A DNA stretch of 64,000 nt from Neodiprion pinetum (Eukaryota > Arthropoda > Insecta > Hymenoptera > Diprionidae): contig NC_060235.2 of NCBI RefSeq assembly GCF_021155775.2, forward strand, positions 28,870,607 through 28,934,606, written 5' to 3'. The stretch's first letter is position 1, and the number at the start of each line of letters is the position of its first letter. Shown one piece after another: positions 29,401 through 39,455 of the stretch. Made by a program: the position numbers and the translations under genes. The notes beneath the pieces are model-generated. The model saw only the letters and a list, made by a program, of their open reading frames with translations. It searched no databases and was not told the DNA's origin.

Positions 29401-32400
29401 CAAATGTGATTCCAAAAGTAGTATCACCCGTTCATATACTTTCCAAGTATTGAATTGTTATATCAAAATGAAAATATTGTTCAATTTGTTCTGCTACATA
29501 CATAAATTATCTCAGAAAATGATCAGGAATTTTCTCCAATTTTCGAGTCTATTAACTTGTGAGGATATGAACAAACGTAATAGTATTTCATGTTAGATGT
29601 ACACAAATCTTTTTTGTTAATATTCATGTTTAAGAAACATGCACAGTCAATTCTAAGATTACAACTTCAACGATCTTATCTGATTCTCTCCTAAGTTTTT
29701 TTTTTTGCATTTCTCCTATTCTACTAGACATTTTTTGTTTCAATTAAGGTTTTATCAGGGGATTTGTGCTCAAAAAGATGTTGAGAGCTACTATAAATGT
29801 AACTCCATAAAACACACACTAATAATAGGTTTAGTCAACAGTCAGATTTTAGGACTTGTACATAGCTATGTAATTGTGCACGAGGTTGAAGTTAGTAACG
29901 TTATCGCAACGAAACATTGGGAAAAACATTAGTATTTTCTTATTTTTACAACGGCTGAAGGAACTAAGATTTCGGAATATAAGCCTATGTCTTGATTTAT
30001 TATGGTTTACTGATTTCAATCATTTCCAAAGTCACAAAATAACAGTTTTTCCTCAGCATAAGTCATTATGGTAACGCTATTAACTTCAGCATGATCTTTA
30101 TTCTTCTCTTTAAAGAATACATGACGATCGTACAGCAGTTCACTCTTGCAGTACATAAAGCTTGGTAAATTATTTTTGCTTACTTGATGGTGACTGTACG
30201 GTACATGAGGTCGGGATGTCGATGAGTAGCGTTGGGTGTAGGGTGGATATGGCATGGGTGTTGGGGACCTTGGTCCCCCCGGGCCAGGATGTAACCTTGG
30301 TGAACCCTGAAAAGATTGTCGACATTAATTTCTATCCCAAGATATATGCTGCAAGCTTTTGTGCAATCTTTCAATCACTGGGAATATTGAACAAAAATTG
30401 AAATATGATCTGTCCGGGTGGTACGATGAATGTTTAATTATTGAACTTAACCTGCGGTCAATTATGTGAGATTAGATCTTACTGAGCAGAGGTTTACAAA
30501 AGACTAATTTTGTGCATTTTACGAATTACTGATGGTATTGATTTCTTGATATACGAATAATCAATTCCCAAACAAAAAAAAGTTTCACATCAAGGATTTA
30601 TAGCATTTGAAATTCATGAACTCTGACGTACAGGTTGACCTAACAATAATGTGAAACCTCAGGGAATTTGTTCTACTTGTGTTACACGTACTATTTACTT
30701 GAAACATTATTCCTTATGCACATAGATATTAATTAATATTGCGTATCCCAAATTTGAAACAACAGCTGACTGAAAATAGCCTGACAAGGCTATAGATTTC
30801 CATTTTGTACGTATAATTATTCATTTACACGTAATATGACAAAGCTCAGTGAATACTACACAATTTCATATCTGTAATGTATAATATTTGATACCTCATT
30901 ACTTCTAAACTGAGTTAGAATATTACCAATGCTTGCTACATTATCGATATATGTCACAAGGAAATTCTTTGCTAAATTTATTTCATACAACTCGAAATTT
31001 TGCCACAAAGTCCACGTAGCCACAGTTTCAAAGCAACGGATCTAATATCCCGCTATCGGAAAGCACGAACAGTCGCATACCCAAAGTCCTGAAACCTTAA
31101 CCTAAGTTGCTGTCTATCATGTTTAGATAGCTATGCTTAAAAATATTAGTTATATAACTATCACAGAATATGCAATCAGAAAAAATCCTTGCTCGCTATT
31201 CGTTACGAGCAACTCCTTGATTCAGATTCAGTATTCGTGACTCGGAATCACTGATAATCTGAAGATTTTCTCATTTAACGAACAGAAAGCCCTGTATTTT
31301 TAGTCATGGAATGTGGGAAATAAACATTTTGGCTATATTTTCTCTTTATGCAAAAGCTTTCATTCATGTCGAATTGTACAGCCGTAATCGTAAGACCATA
31401 GACCCAAGACAAGGTTATAAAAAAGATGAAATTAGTCCGAAAGATTTTAGCAAACGCAATCTTTACTTTAATGGCAAATTGCAGGATACGTTGTCACAGA
31501 ATTTTGATATGGTATTCCCGTGAAAGAGGCAACAGAGCTTCTCGGGTACTCCACGTTTTTCTAGTAGCTCAACACCCTTGAGCTTGGACACGACAATTTG
31601 GAGAAATTTCACCGGTTCACGTTACCCCACAGAGCAGTGATTCCAGAGACCCGTGTAGTCGTCCCTATAAACTCGTGCGCTGAAAATACTCATTGCATGA
31701 TAGCGACGAATGGAGGGAAACGCGCAGTTTCATTCTACTCACAGTTTGCGGGGGGCGTTGTCCTGGCTGCGGGTAAACCGGCGGTACGACAGGTGGACGC
31801 TGCATGGGCCACGGCTGCTGGTACGGCTCTGCCCCCATGCCTGGATAGTTGGAGTGAAACCGATGAACGGGGCTCGATGCTTGAAGCAATTGGTTAAGCG
31901 TAGGCGTAGGGCCGGTGGCTTGGGATATACTTTGACCGGATAAAAATCTTGGGGATTGCCCCGGGAATCCAGCAGACACAGGGGGATTAGAGTGAGAGAG
32001 GCGCGGTGACTCCATTTTAGAGACCAGGTAATGTTCATCAGAAGATTCACATTGACTCACTGAATGTCCTGTGCTCCCTTCACTGACAGATTGTTTACTA
32101 GAATACTCATCACTGTTATACTCCCTTCCCCCACTACCGCCCAAGGTGTTCCCAACAAAACCATGCGGATGACTTGTGTCAAGTGTTTCACCTTTCGAGG
32201 TGTGATCACCCCCAAGCGATCCCTCTTTCGTCGATTTACCACCGATATTTTGTTCACTAATATACACGGCACCAGCAGCAGTAGGGTGTCCACTAATGTC
32301 CTCGCGGTATTGACTCATCTCCGCTAAACTGGGATTATTTGGCCCACCGCGATTCACATATTTAAGCACCGCATTACAGGATACTTCATCATTGGTATTG

Positions 32401-32504
32401 AATTCCTTTACGCTGCTATTTACCCCAAGTTGAGAATGTTTTTGAATACATTTCACTTCACTATGCACATCGTTTTGTTGGCTTTCGGCTTGCGTTGCAG
32501 CCAT
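3036..32504 (-). CDS. osa: Osa / ARID1-BAF250 SWI/SNF (BAP) chromatin-remodelling subunit
   Basis: Osa is the ARID-containing signature subunit of the Brahma (BAP) chromatin-remodelling complex in the nucleus. I assembled 20 coding exons with GT-AG junctions that stay in one frame, 5' to 3': 32504-31743, 30306-30184, 28875-28669, 27131-27072, 17330-17201, 17094-16999, 16019-15703, 14917-14512, 14217-14092, 13941-13757, 13631-13590, 11521-11324, 8270-8051, 7359-7183, 6907-6745, 6660-6405, 6297-6132, 5896-5607, 5429-5190, 4985-3036. The sum is 6114 nt, or 2037 aa plus TAA. The first half is Pro/Gln/Ser/Gly-rich low complexity, residues about 833-925 are the ARID domain, and the last about 730 residues are the BAF250_C region. 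The start is supported by an in-frame TAG five codons upstream and a purine at -3. Drosophila Osa is longer (about 2700 aa), mainly through low-complexity tracts. Untranslated exons were not identified. Small boundary errors are possible, but the frame closes throughout. Confidence 0.95.
7366..7389. repeat. 24-bp perfect palindrome beside osa 3' splice site
   Basis: The sequence reads ATATAATATACA followed directly by its exact reverse complement. It sits inside the osa intron and ends 5 nt before the AG (7361-7360) that precedes the exon at 7359-7183. It therefore occupies the place where a polypyrimidine tract would be expected. Confidence 0.85.
8051..11521 (-). other. osa: ARID DNA-binding domain of Osa, split over two exons
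   Basis: Exon 12 (11521-11324) begins KPDSLAKLYEMDDSMDRRTW and exon 13 (8270-8051) continues VTKNKTWKDIAGLLGIGASS, followed by the HYTKHLLAYECHFDRGG stretch. Together they make the complete AT-rich-interaction domain, about residues 833-925 of the predicted protein. The conserved Trp, Leu-Tyr-x-x-Val-x-x-x-Gly-Gly and Tyr-Lys/Arg-His-Tyr positions of the Osa/ARID1 subfamily are all visible. A 3053-nt intron (8271-11323) interrupts the domain after VCK. This subfamily binds DNA with little sequence specificity. Confidence 0.95.
8271..11323. other. osa intron between the two ARID exons
   Basis: A 3053-nt AT-rich intron. I see no recognisable coding exon, RNA gene or clear terminal-repeat element on either strand. 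Open frames in it are short and not protein-like. Confidence 0.6.
11522..13589. other. osa intron carrying the composite repeat
   Basis: A 2068-nt intron between the 42-nt exon 11 and the first ARID exon. Apart from the composite repeat at 12430-12910, it holds AT-rich sequence with no recognisable gene. The 102-codon open frame at 12679-12987 lies across the repeat modules and is not taken as a gene. Confidence 0.6.
12430..12910. repeat. Composite of perfect inverted and direct repeats in osa intron
   Basis: Three modules are shuffled here. Module A (12430-12478, 49 bp) recurs as an exact reverse complement at 12722-12770. Module B (12481-12538, 58 bp) recurs as an exact reverse complement at 12771-12828, and its last about 38 bp return in direct orientation at about 12872-12909. 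Module C (12540-12587, 48 bp) recurs directly at 12825-12872 with one mismatch. The order is A-B-C on the left and rcA-rcB-C-B' on the right. B itself begins ATTTGAC and ends GTCAAA, so its ends are inverted copies. No transposase frame is present. It may be a young non-autonomous element, a local inversion-duplication or an assembly artefact. Confidence 0.85.
14918..15702. other. osa intron, nothing recognised
   Basis: A 785-nt intron between exons 7 and 8. AT-rich; no gene, RNA or repeat structure recognised. Confidence 0.6.
16327..16631. mobile_element. Small element with terminal inverted repeats (MITE-like)
   Basis: The left end (16327-16344) reads AGCCTGAGTATAAGTCGA. The right end (16614-16631) is its reverse complement with 17 of 18 positions matching. 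A related internal motif (TATAAGTCGAATTTTATG) lies near 16410. The about 305-bp interior has no transposase frame. Size, AT-rich interior and near-perfect terminal inverted repeats fit a miniature inverted-repeat DNA transposon inside the 979-nt osa intron 16020-16998. Target-site duplications are not obvious. Confidence 0.6.
21750..24400. promoter_or_regulatory. CpG-dense block inside osa intron, candidate internal promoter
   Basis: In contrast to the flanking AT-rich DNA, this stretch has dense CG dinucleotides, most clearly at 22560-22900 and 23940-24200, together with short tetramer runs (GACC/GAGC type) near 24030-24100. In insect genomes with CpG contrast such blocks often mark promoters or first exons. 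On the minus strand it lies upstream of exon 5 and so could drive a shorter Osa isoform that lacks exons 1-4. No first exon or start codon could be identified, so this is an inference from composition only. Confidence 0.35.
23403..23456. repeat. TG/TA dinucleotide microsatellite
   Basis: Imperfect alternating GT then AT repeats, beginning ATGTGCGTGTGTGTGTAT and passing into repeated TATA/CATA units. Confidence 0.8.
27132..31742. other. osa introns 1-3 region
   Basis: Three introns (31742-30307, 30183-28876, 28668-27132), each 1.3-1.5 kb and AT-rich. They surround the small exons 2 and 3, which encode Pro/Gln/Ser-rich sequence. No other gene, RNA or clear mobile element was recognised in them. 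Confidence 0.55.
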
Positions 32505-34062
32505 GTTCTTACATCCCCACTATCATTTTGCGAGGCAATAGATCCGCCAGCCAATCAGAAGCCTCTATTTTTCGAAAGGATGTAGATTCGTCGAAGTTCA
32601 CTACGCCATTGGTCGGTAAAATAGGATAACGGAAATTGGAAATCACACGCATTAACCGCATGGCCAGACGCCTACAGAGAGCACTATCGTCGCCCCAGCC
32701 AGGCTAGCTTGGTCTACGATTTTTTATATACCGTAGAGATTTCGAGTGCTTTTACAATCTGCCCGAGGCTGCCGGTTGCCCTCCGAACGTTCTCTCCGAC
32801 ATATACGATCGAGATATATCCTACGGGAAAGACCACGTAGCTTACAGCCACATACTCGATGACCCAATTATGTATCGTCAACGATGCCCGACTGTCGATC
32901 GCCCCAATGACGCCGATACATTTTTGTTTATCTTGTAAATTGCATTACCCCCCCTTTCGCGGATTTTATTTTTTTAAATAAATGAAGCCTGGTATAAATA
33001 TTGTTGAAAATCCACACCGCTTCAGGCATCGCGTTTCACCCAATGGGATTCTCCGTTAGGTTTTCAGGAAGGTGAAGTTTTCTAGTTAAACGCTCTAGTC
33101 ATTGGTCTACACCTCGACGCCCAAATGCGTCGTAAACTCGCGTTGACGCAAAACCGAAAATTGTAAAAATCTCCTTTCGGTGCAACGAGCTTTCGGTCTT
33201 TATTTTGATCTAAGAGATCGTCGAAGTCTAATTGCGATCCACCAATACTGGTTATTTTGGTCGGCGCACCATATCACCATCATATATGTATATATGTATA
33301 TGTATGTGAAGAAATCATTGCATATATTATAATTCCCATTCACCAGCTATTTTCCTCACTTTTGGTTGCCTATCGTGAATGATTACAAAGAATTTTCACT
33401 CCATTTTGCCAAAATATTGAATTTAACTTGTCGTAATGCATCCGTGATATGATATATGATTACATGCCTTCAAATTGTGATGGCAAACGCCGCTGTAGCG
33501 AAAAGTGGCGGCTGCATGTCACACAATCACTGGCTGGCGGAACCACCAATCAGGATTACTATCCCGAAATGAATACGCGTTTGACGTATTCGCGAGTCGT
33601 GCAAGCTTGGTGTAAACGGGGCCGAACCTTGTTAATGCATACGATAAATCACTATTCACAAATACAATACATACAGCATACGTATGTATACGTAATCTTA
33701 CTTATTCCCTTCAGAGGGTTTAACTTGTACATGTAGTAATTTTTTATTGATCTGTACTGATTTTTTACTTTCAGTTACCGTTATTTATTATTCAACAGAA
33801 AACTTTTGAAGTATGAAACGCTCGCATTTTTTGGTTATCTTTTACGATTGACGTTTCACAAAGCTTCGGTATGGTCACAAATATACTGGCCGAACCACAC
33901 GAGAATATACCGATTCTAAACCGGTCATAATTTATTTCGCTCGCGTCATCCAAAATTTATTTTTCCTCGTATAAATTATTTTACAGTTAATGTCCGATTG
34001 CAAACACGAACGCTTCTGCATTTCAGGTTAGATTTACTTCTCAAGTTCTTCCTACAGAGCCA
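32505..34062. promoter_or_regulatory. Divergent intergenic region between osa and the NKRF-like gene
   Basis: About 1.56 kb separates the osa start codon (32504, minus) from the NKRF-like start (34063, plus), so both promoters should lie here. The osa-proximal part (32505-33250) is CpG-richer. A short TA/GTA microsatellite lies near 33283-33307. An acceptor-like TTTCAG sits at 34021-34026 just before the NKRF-like first coding exon, so an upstream 5' UTR exon is likely. No core promoter motif can be fixed by eye. Confidence 0.5.
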
Positions 34063-36271
34063 ATGAAAATGGAATCAGAAAAGGAATGGGATGTAGAACA
34101 ATACAAAATGGAGCATGAGTGTGACGAGCACTGGGAATTGAGGCGCCGCTTCCTTCTTGCCCACAAAGATAGTTTTCCTGAGGATGAGCTTGTATGTCTG
34201 GCGCAGGTTTTCACAAACATAGAATTCTTAGGGTGTCGGTACGTCTGCGAACACAAAGAAAACTTTCTAAATTAATATAGTAATTAGTAAGATCTCATGT
34301 TTTTCATATTTTAATCATCGGCATGCCTATTTTTTGTTTACACACATTGAAAGTTAAATGTTTTCGTTATATTCCTCAAAATTGATTATTTGATCAGTAA
34401 CAGCCAATTACATGTAGCTACCATTTTTTAAATAATATTGACAGCTGTTGTATATTCCTGTTCTAAATTCAGGATTTCATGATTTTAGCTATCCCGAAGA
34501 AACAATGCAGCTTGTAGCCGAATTATCTCAAGAAATAGCTGCAGATTATCGGGAGAAGCAAAAAAGTAAATTGCAACGAACCTTTGTTAAGGCATCCGAT
34601 GCTGCTGGCGCAAAGGCCAAAGGTAGATCAAAAAATTGTGAGTTATTGTAGAATTGAAGTTTTTATGATCTTTTTATATCTATAGCTAGAGATTATTGTC
34701 ACAAATTAAATCACTGAAGTATCTATGAAAATTCAGAGTGATGTACTTATCGTTCGCAAAGTACATTTCTGTCCCTACCAAATGTATGAAAGAAAAATTT
34801 TAATGTTGTTCACTTACAATGTCATGTTTTTTTGCAATGTGTTATACATTAATGTTCATCCACATTTTAGGACTAATTATAAGTAAACCGGATAATAGTG
34901 GGAATAAATCGGATAATTCATCGAAAATGGTCGGTGCCCAGGATAGGTTCTCAAATACTGATTTTCCGATGCACAAAAGAATTAAATTTGATCATATTCG
35001 TCCCACTAAAAATCATCAAAAACAGAGAGCAAATAAGCAATTTACAAATGATGGCCCATTTGGCAATATCGTTTTGGTTGAACACTCTGAAAACAAATCT
35101 ACTGTAAGTATTCTGACTGATGCAGTAAATGCTAGTGGACAAAATTTGGAATGGATATTTAAAGAAGATTCAACTGGTTGGTAAGAAAATTTGTATTTCA
35201 TTACAACCAGTTCATAAATATTGAAACGTTTGTCAGAATAGCTTCCCATGTAACGCTATTGTCCTGTTATAATTCACTTGCAAAGAACATTAAAGTATTC
35301 AGATTCGTTTACTTTTATGTGTGCAATTTATAACCCTACTATATCTCTTTTTTTTTTAGCAAGTGTGAAATAAAAATAAATTCTAAGACGTTGACGGAAG
35401 CATGTGGGGGAGGGAAAAAAATAGCTAAAAAAAATGCAGCAGATATTGGTGTGGCAATACTGAAGAAATACTATCACACTATTCAGGTGCGATTAAAAAA
35501 AATGTTCTCGATTGTCAATTATGCAGTATTGGAATAACCAGATGCATGATACATTTGTCTAAATTGTTTGTGAAATTTTATTGTAGGTAAAAAAATTATT
35601 TCATGGAGAATCTGAGAAAGTAGTTCGCACTGAGTCTATAAGCAATGCCTCGCCAGTGGAAAATATATTATCTAATGATAACATAGGACGAAAACTCATG
35701 TTACTTATGGGTTGGAATGGTGGTGGTCTTGGAAAATCTCAACAAGGCATTGTCAACCCAGTAACGTAAGTTTGCCTTTGCTTGAAGATTGATTTTTATC
35801 ATTTAACTGAATTATTGCTTCAATCGACAATTGTAGGGTTACGCAACGGGTTAGTAGAGAAGGGCTAGGATTGAAGTCAGAGCAATTCAACCAAAATATT
35901 ATGAAGAAAAAATTCCAAACAGTATTGAGAAACTACTTAAATGGCGATACAAGAACTGATCTAGTATTTTCTTCAGAGTTTACGAACGAAGAAAGAGCTG
36001 TTATTCATCAGTACGTAACAGATTTAACAAAAGATTCGATATTTTTTTCTCACAATAAATTATTCATGTGATGTATTTTGTTATATTATATTGTAGAGTT
36101 GCAAGACAGATGGGAGTTAAATCACATAGCCACGGTCCAAAGGATGCTCGGACTTTAGTAATATCTCGTAAAATAGATTTATTTGAACTTGTAGCTGAGT
36201 TGAAAGAAATGGGAGGCTCAACGGAAAAGTATGAACTAATTATTCCAGAAGAAGGTGACAATCCTACTTAG
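34063..36271 (+). CDS. NKRF-type RNA-binding protein (XTBD, dsRBD, G-patch, R3H)
   Basis: Seven exons join in frame: 34063-34238, 34489-34622, 34871-35180, 35360-35486, 35587-35765, 35837-36010, 36097-36271, giving about 424 aa and TAG. The order of domains is that of NF-kappa-B-repressing factor. Residues about 8-85 form an XRN2-binding (XTBD) domain (HWELRRRFLL, FLGCRYPEE). A dsRBD-like region spans exons 3-4 and ends GGGKKIAKKNAADIG. A G-patch lies in exon 5 (LMLLMGWNGGGLGKSQQG), and an R3H domain in exons 6-7 ends with VKSHSHGPKDARTLV. NKRF proteins recruit XRN2 and the DHX15-type helicase in rRNA processing and nuclear RNA control; the domain order supports the same role here. The exon is open upstream of the chosen ATG back to an acceptor-like CAG (34026), so a few more N-terminal residues are possible. 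Confidence 0.88.
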
Positions 36272-39200
36272 AGAAAATCCTGAGTTATACTACAAACGTA
36301 TTTCTTACTTATATGCATTGCTGATCACATCCAATAACAGACTAAGTGTTATCTTATCAAGTTTTAGTTGAAGGTTGACTCATTATTATTTTTGATTTTA
36401 TCACTGAATCGTGTTATCAGTAAAAAGAAATTAGACTCAAGCCGATTTATATACAATAAATTTGATGTTATACTATCTCCAAGTTGGTGTTCATTCACTC
36501 AATTTTTCATTCAAATATCCCAATACGTATTGTAATTATTCTGTGGATCGCATGTATAAAAATGATTATACGATTATACTAGCTAAAGTGATAATCCTTT
36601 ACCAAATGCAGCTTTATTTTTCAATAAAAAACGAATATTGCAGTAAAAATATATATTTATTCTGAGATGATTGGCCCGCCACCATACATTCCATCATGAT
36701 TATATCTCTTTATTTTAATTTTTTAAATAATCCGTAGTTTTGGCATTCAGTAGAAAGTGATGTTCTAGTGCCCGTATCAGGAAAGATCATTCATTCTTAC
36801 CGACAGCAATATATTGTTAATATACTAGTCACTCAAGCACAACTTATCTTGTTATTGCGAGGTTGTACTTGTATTTTTTTCGCGATATTTCGGCACTTTT
36901 AAAAACTGAAATTATCGTTGTGCTATAGCAGGGTTCAATTAAAATATTAATAATTATCGTTCATATAGCTCGACAATATTCTTATCAAAATCACTAAATC
37001 TGATTAGTAAAATTAATCCAAGCATACCTTCTAGAATAGAAGTATAGAATAATTTACGGAAAAATTCTAATTTAACTGAAACGTTTATTGTCAGTACTTT
37101 GTATATATTTGTATAAGTGTTTAGTCAAAATTTTTCGTTAAATAATGTTCAAGTGAGTACGAGGTATAGTAAGTAGAATTATATGGATGCTTTCAATGCG
37201 TGCGTTATAATTTAACTGTAGTATAATAACTGATAGCTAATTGTAAGGAACAAAAATATCAGTCGTAATCCGTTTTTGAGCAATTTCAGTAATGAGGTAA
37301 ATGTAAAAAATTATTGACACACACTTACACAATCATGTTGAAACATTAAGTTACAATGGAATGTTTACCAAGAGATGAAACGATATCACAAGTATCTTCT
37401 AACTATGAATCTATTTAAAGAACTTGAAATTAATTCATTTACAAATTTAGATTAAAAAATGATGTACATAAAATTGATTTACTCATTTTATTTTGATATG
37501 TACGCCTTTCCTTTAGAAAAATTTTTGATCTACATAAAATGTAAATGATAAATTAGCATTACGATGCGGAAACTTTTTTTAACCCCCAATTGTTATACAA
37601 TAATTTTTTAATTGCTTGTATGCAATTCATAATTTACAGTAATTTTGCTCTCCATTCTCTTTGTGTAACTTAGGAAAGAAAATGTAATGCGTTTATTGCA
37701 GTATAATTCACTTGGCAATAAATTTCTTGACATACATATTAATAATCTGATTTACAAATTCGCTGTGTATAAATTAATCAGTAATACAGGGCGGCGAAAA
37801 TTTTATTCGAATAAAATTCCCTGTTTTCCCATTAAAAAATTCAGAATTCCCTGCTCTCTTCCCTTGAGCCTTTGAGTAATGTTGGGTAGCTTTTATTACT
37901 ACACATCCAGAAATTGTGTGAAATTTGAATTTAAAACCACCTAATATTGCTTCATTTCAATTCAGTTCATAGAATTTGAATAGTAATTTCCGAAAGTTAG
38001 CTTAGCTGAATTTACGAAGCATGGTTGAAGTTTGAAAATAATTTATAAAGAAAGTACGTTTTTCCCCGTAGTTCATCCTAATTCTCTGACTTTTCCCGAT
38101 ACACGATTTTCTAACTATTCCCGGTTTTCTTGATCTATTGCCACCCTGGTCATAATTCAGAAAATTACTGTGAAATTTATACCAGGGAGTACATTGTATA
38201 CTTCGTAAGCAATACATTCAAGCTAATTTCAATAAATATAGATGCAAATTAGTAGATAAATTTTGCTTGTATCAGAATTGCTTGTATGTATTGTAATAAA
38301 AGGAAAAGAAAGGTCTGTCTACTTGAATCATCTGCAATAGTATTTGCGGATTTGTAGATACTATATATACATATGTATGTCGTGTGTATACATGAATTGT
38401 CAATTTAAAAGAATTCAAATTGATTAGGTTCTATAAGAAATTTGCATTAGAATTAGTCCATAAATGCAAAAACTGATTCATGCGTAGTTTGATGGATGAC
38501 AAAATTTAAAATACCCTGACGATCAGTAAACTCAAAATAAACATGTTGATTAATTAAACGTAAATTCAGGATGTCAAAACTACCGAACTAATCAAAACAA
38601 TGAAAATTTTGAGGATACTTTGGTTATAACTAGAAAACATATTTAATTAACTACAATACGAAAAAAAGTCTATATAATCTTTCAAAATATTTTATCACAT
38701 TGCAATAGTATAAAATCTTACATCATATGTAAGATTCTTATTAATTATTTCACGTTTACTTCTGATTGTATATAAATTTCATATACAATGAGTAATTGGT
38801 GCTTTGTGCTCTTTGCAACATTCTAACAATAAGGAAGTTTACGAAAATTCGCCTACTTTCCTAAAATTTTTTACTTTTTAAGAGGTAGACGAAATTTTTT
38901 TGTAAAAGCTAATTTCAAAACTGTTTGCCATTGCAAAAGAGAACCAGGGATTGGTAGTGAGAAACAATGTGCAAATAAGTGTTACTTAAATTTTGTTTGT
39001 CAATTAAAAATGAGTGGAGAGGTAAAATAAATAAAAAATAATACATTCAATCTGGTGACAGTTGAAATGAAGTTTTTGTCATGTTATTTAGGTAATGTAA
39101 ATGTGTAAAATATAGTTTTTATCTATAGAATACTAATATTAGGAATACCCTAAACCATATTTTTTTTTTGAATAAAATAAAATAAAATATTCCAATTATG

Positions 39201-39455
39201 TTGGAATGTGAGACGAATCGCGTTAATACCGATCAATTAACAACATTCAAAATATATCAATTAAGTATTGCCATTTATAAATATTGCAGGTCTTTAGAAG
39301 ACCAAAGGCCCGTTGTCTTTTTAAAAATATTTTGAATATTTGAATACAGTTTTGTGCCATCCAAGTCATCAAATTTCAAATCAATTATAATTTTTTCGAT
39401 ATTATGCAGGAGTTGTCCAGCGTATAAGATATTGCAAAGTTGTATTATTCATCCT
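36272..39455. other. Convergent intergenic region between NKRF-like gene and UAP1
   Basis: About 3.2 kb of AT-rich DNA between two 3' ends. Plus-strand AATAAA at 36455-36460 is a candidate poly(A) signal for the NKRF-like gene. A degraded element is present at 37787-38148 (separate entry). Nothing else was recognised. Confidence 0.5.
37787..38148. mobile_element. Degraded repeat element with short imperfect inverted ends
   Basis: The left end CAGGGCGGC (37787-37795) and right end GCCACCCTG (38140-38148) are inverted copies with one mismatch. Next to each end are TTCCCTG/TTTCCC-type and CCGGGAA-type motifs in opposite orientation. This resembles the CAGGGTGGC...CCGGGAAAAGTC repeats common in animal genomes. 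No coding capacity is visible. It looks like an old, decayed non-autonomous transposon; the family is not assigned. Confidence 0.4.

Noticed and set aside
31598..31943. Plus-strand frames of 77-99 codons antisense to osa exon 1
   Set aside because: They are reverse shadows of the Pro/Gln-rich osa coding sequence.
33449..33736. 95-codon frame in the osa/NKRF divergent region
   Set aside because: It begins with ATG but has no recognisable domain or signal, lies in a likely promoter region, and its end part is simple TA-rich sequence.
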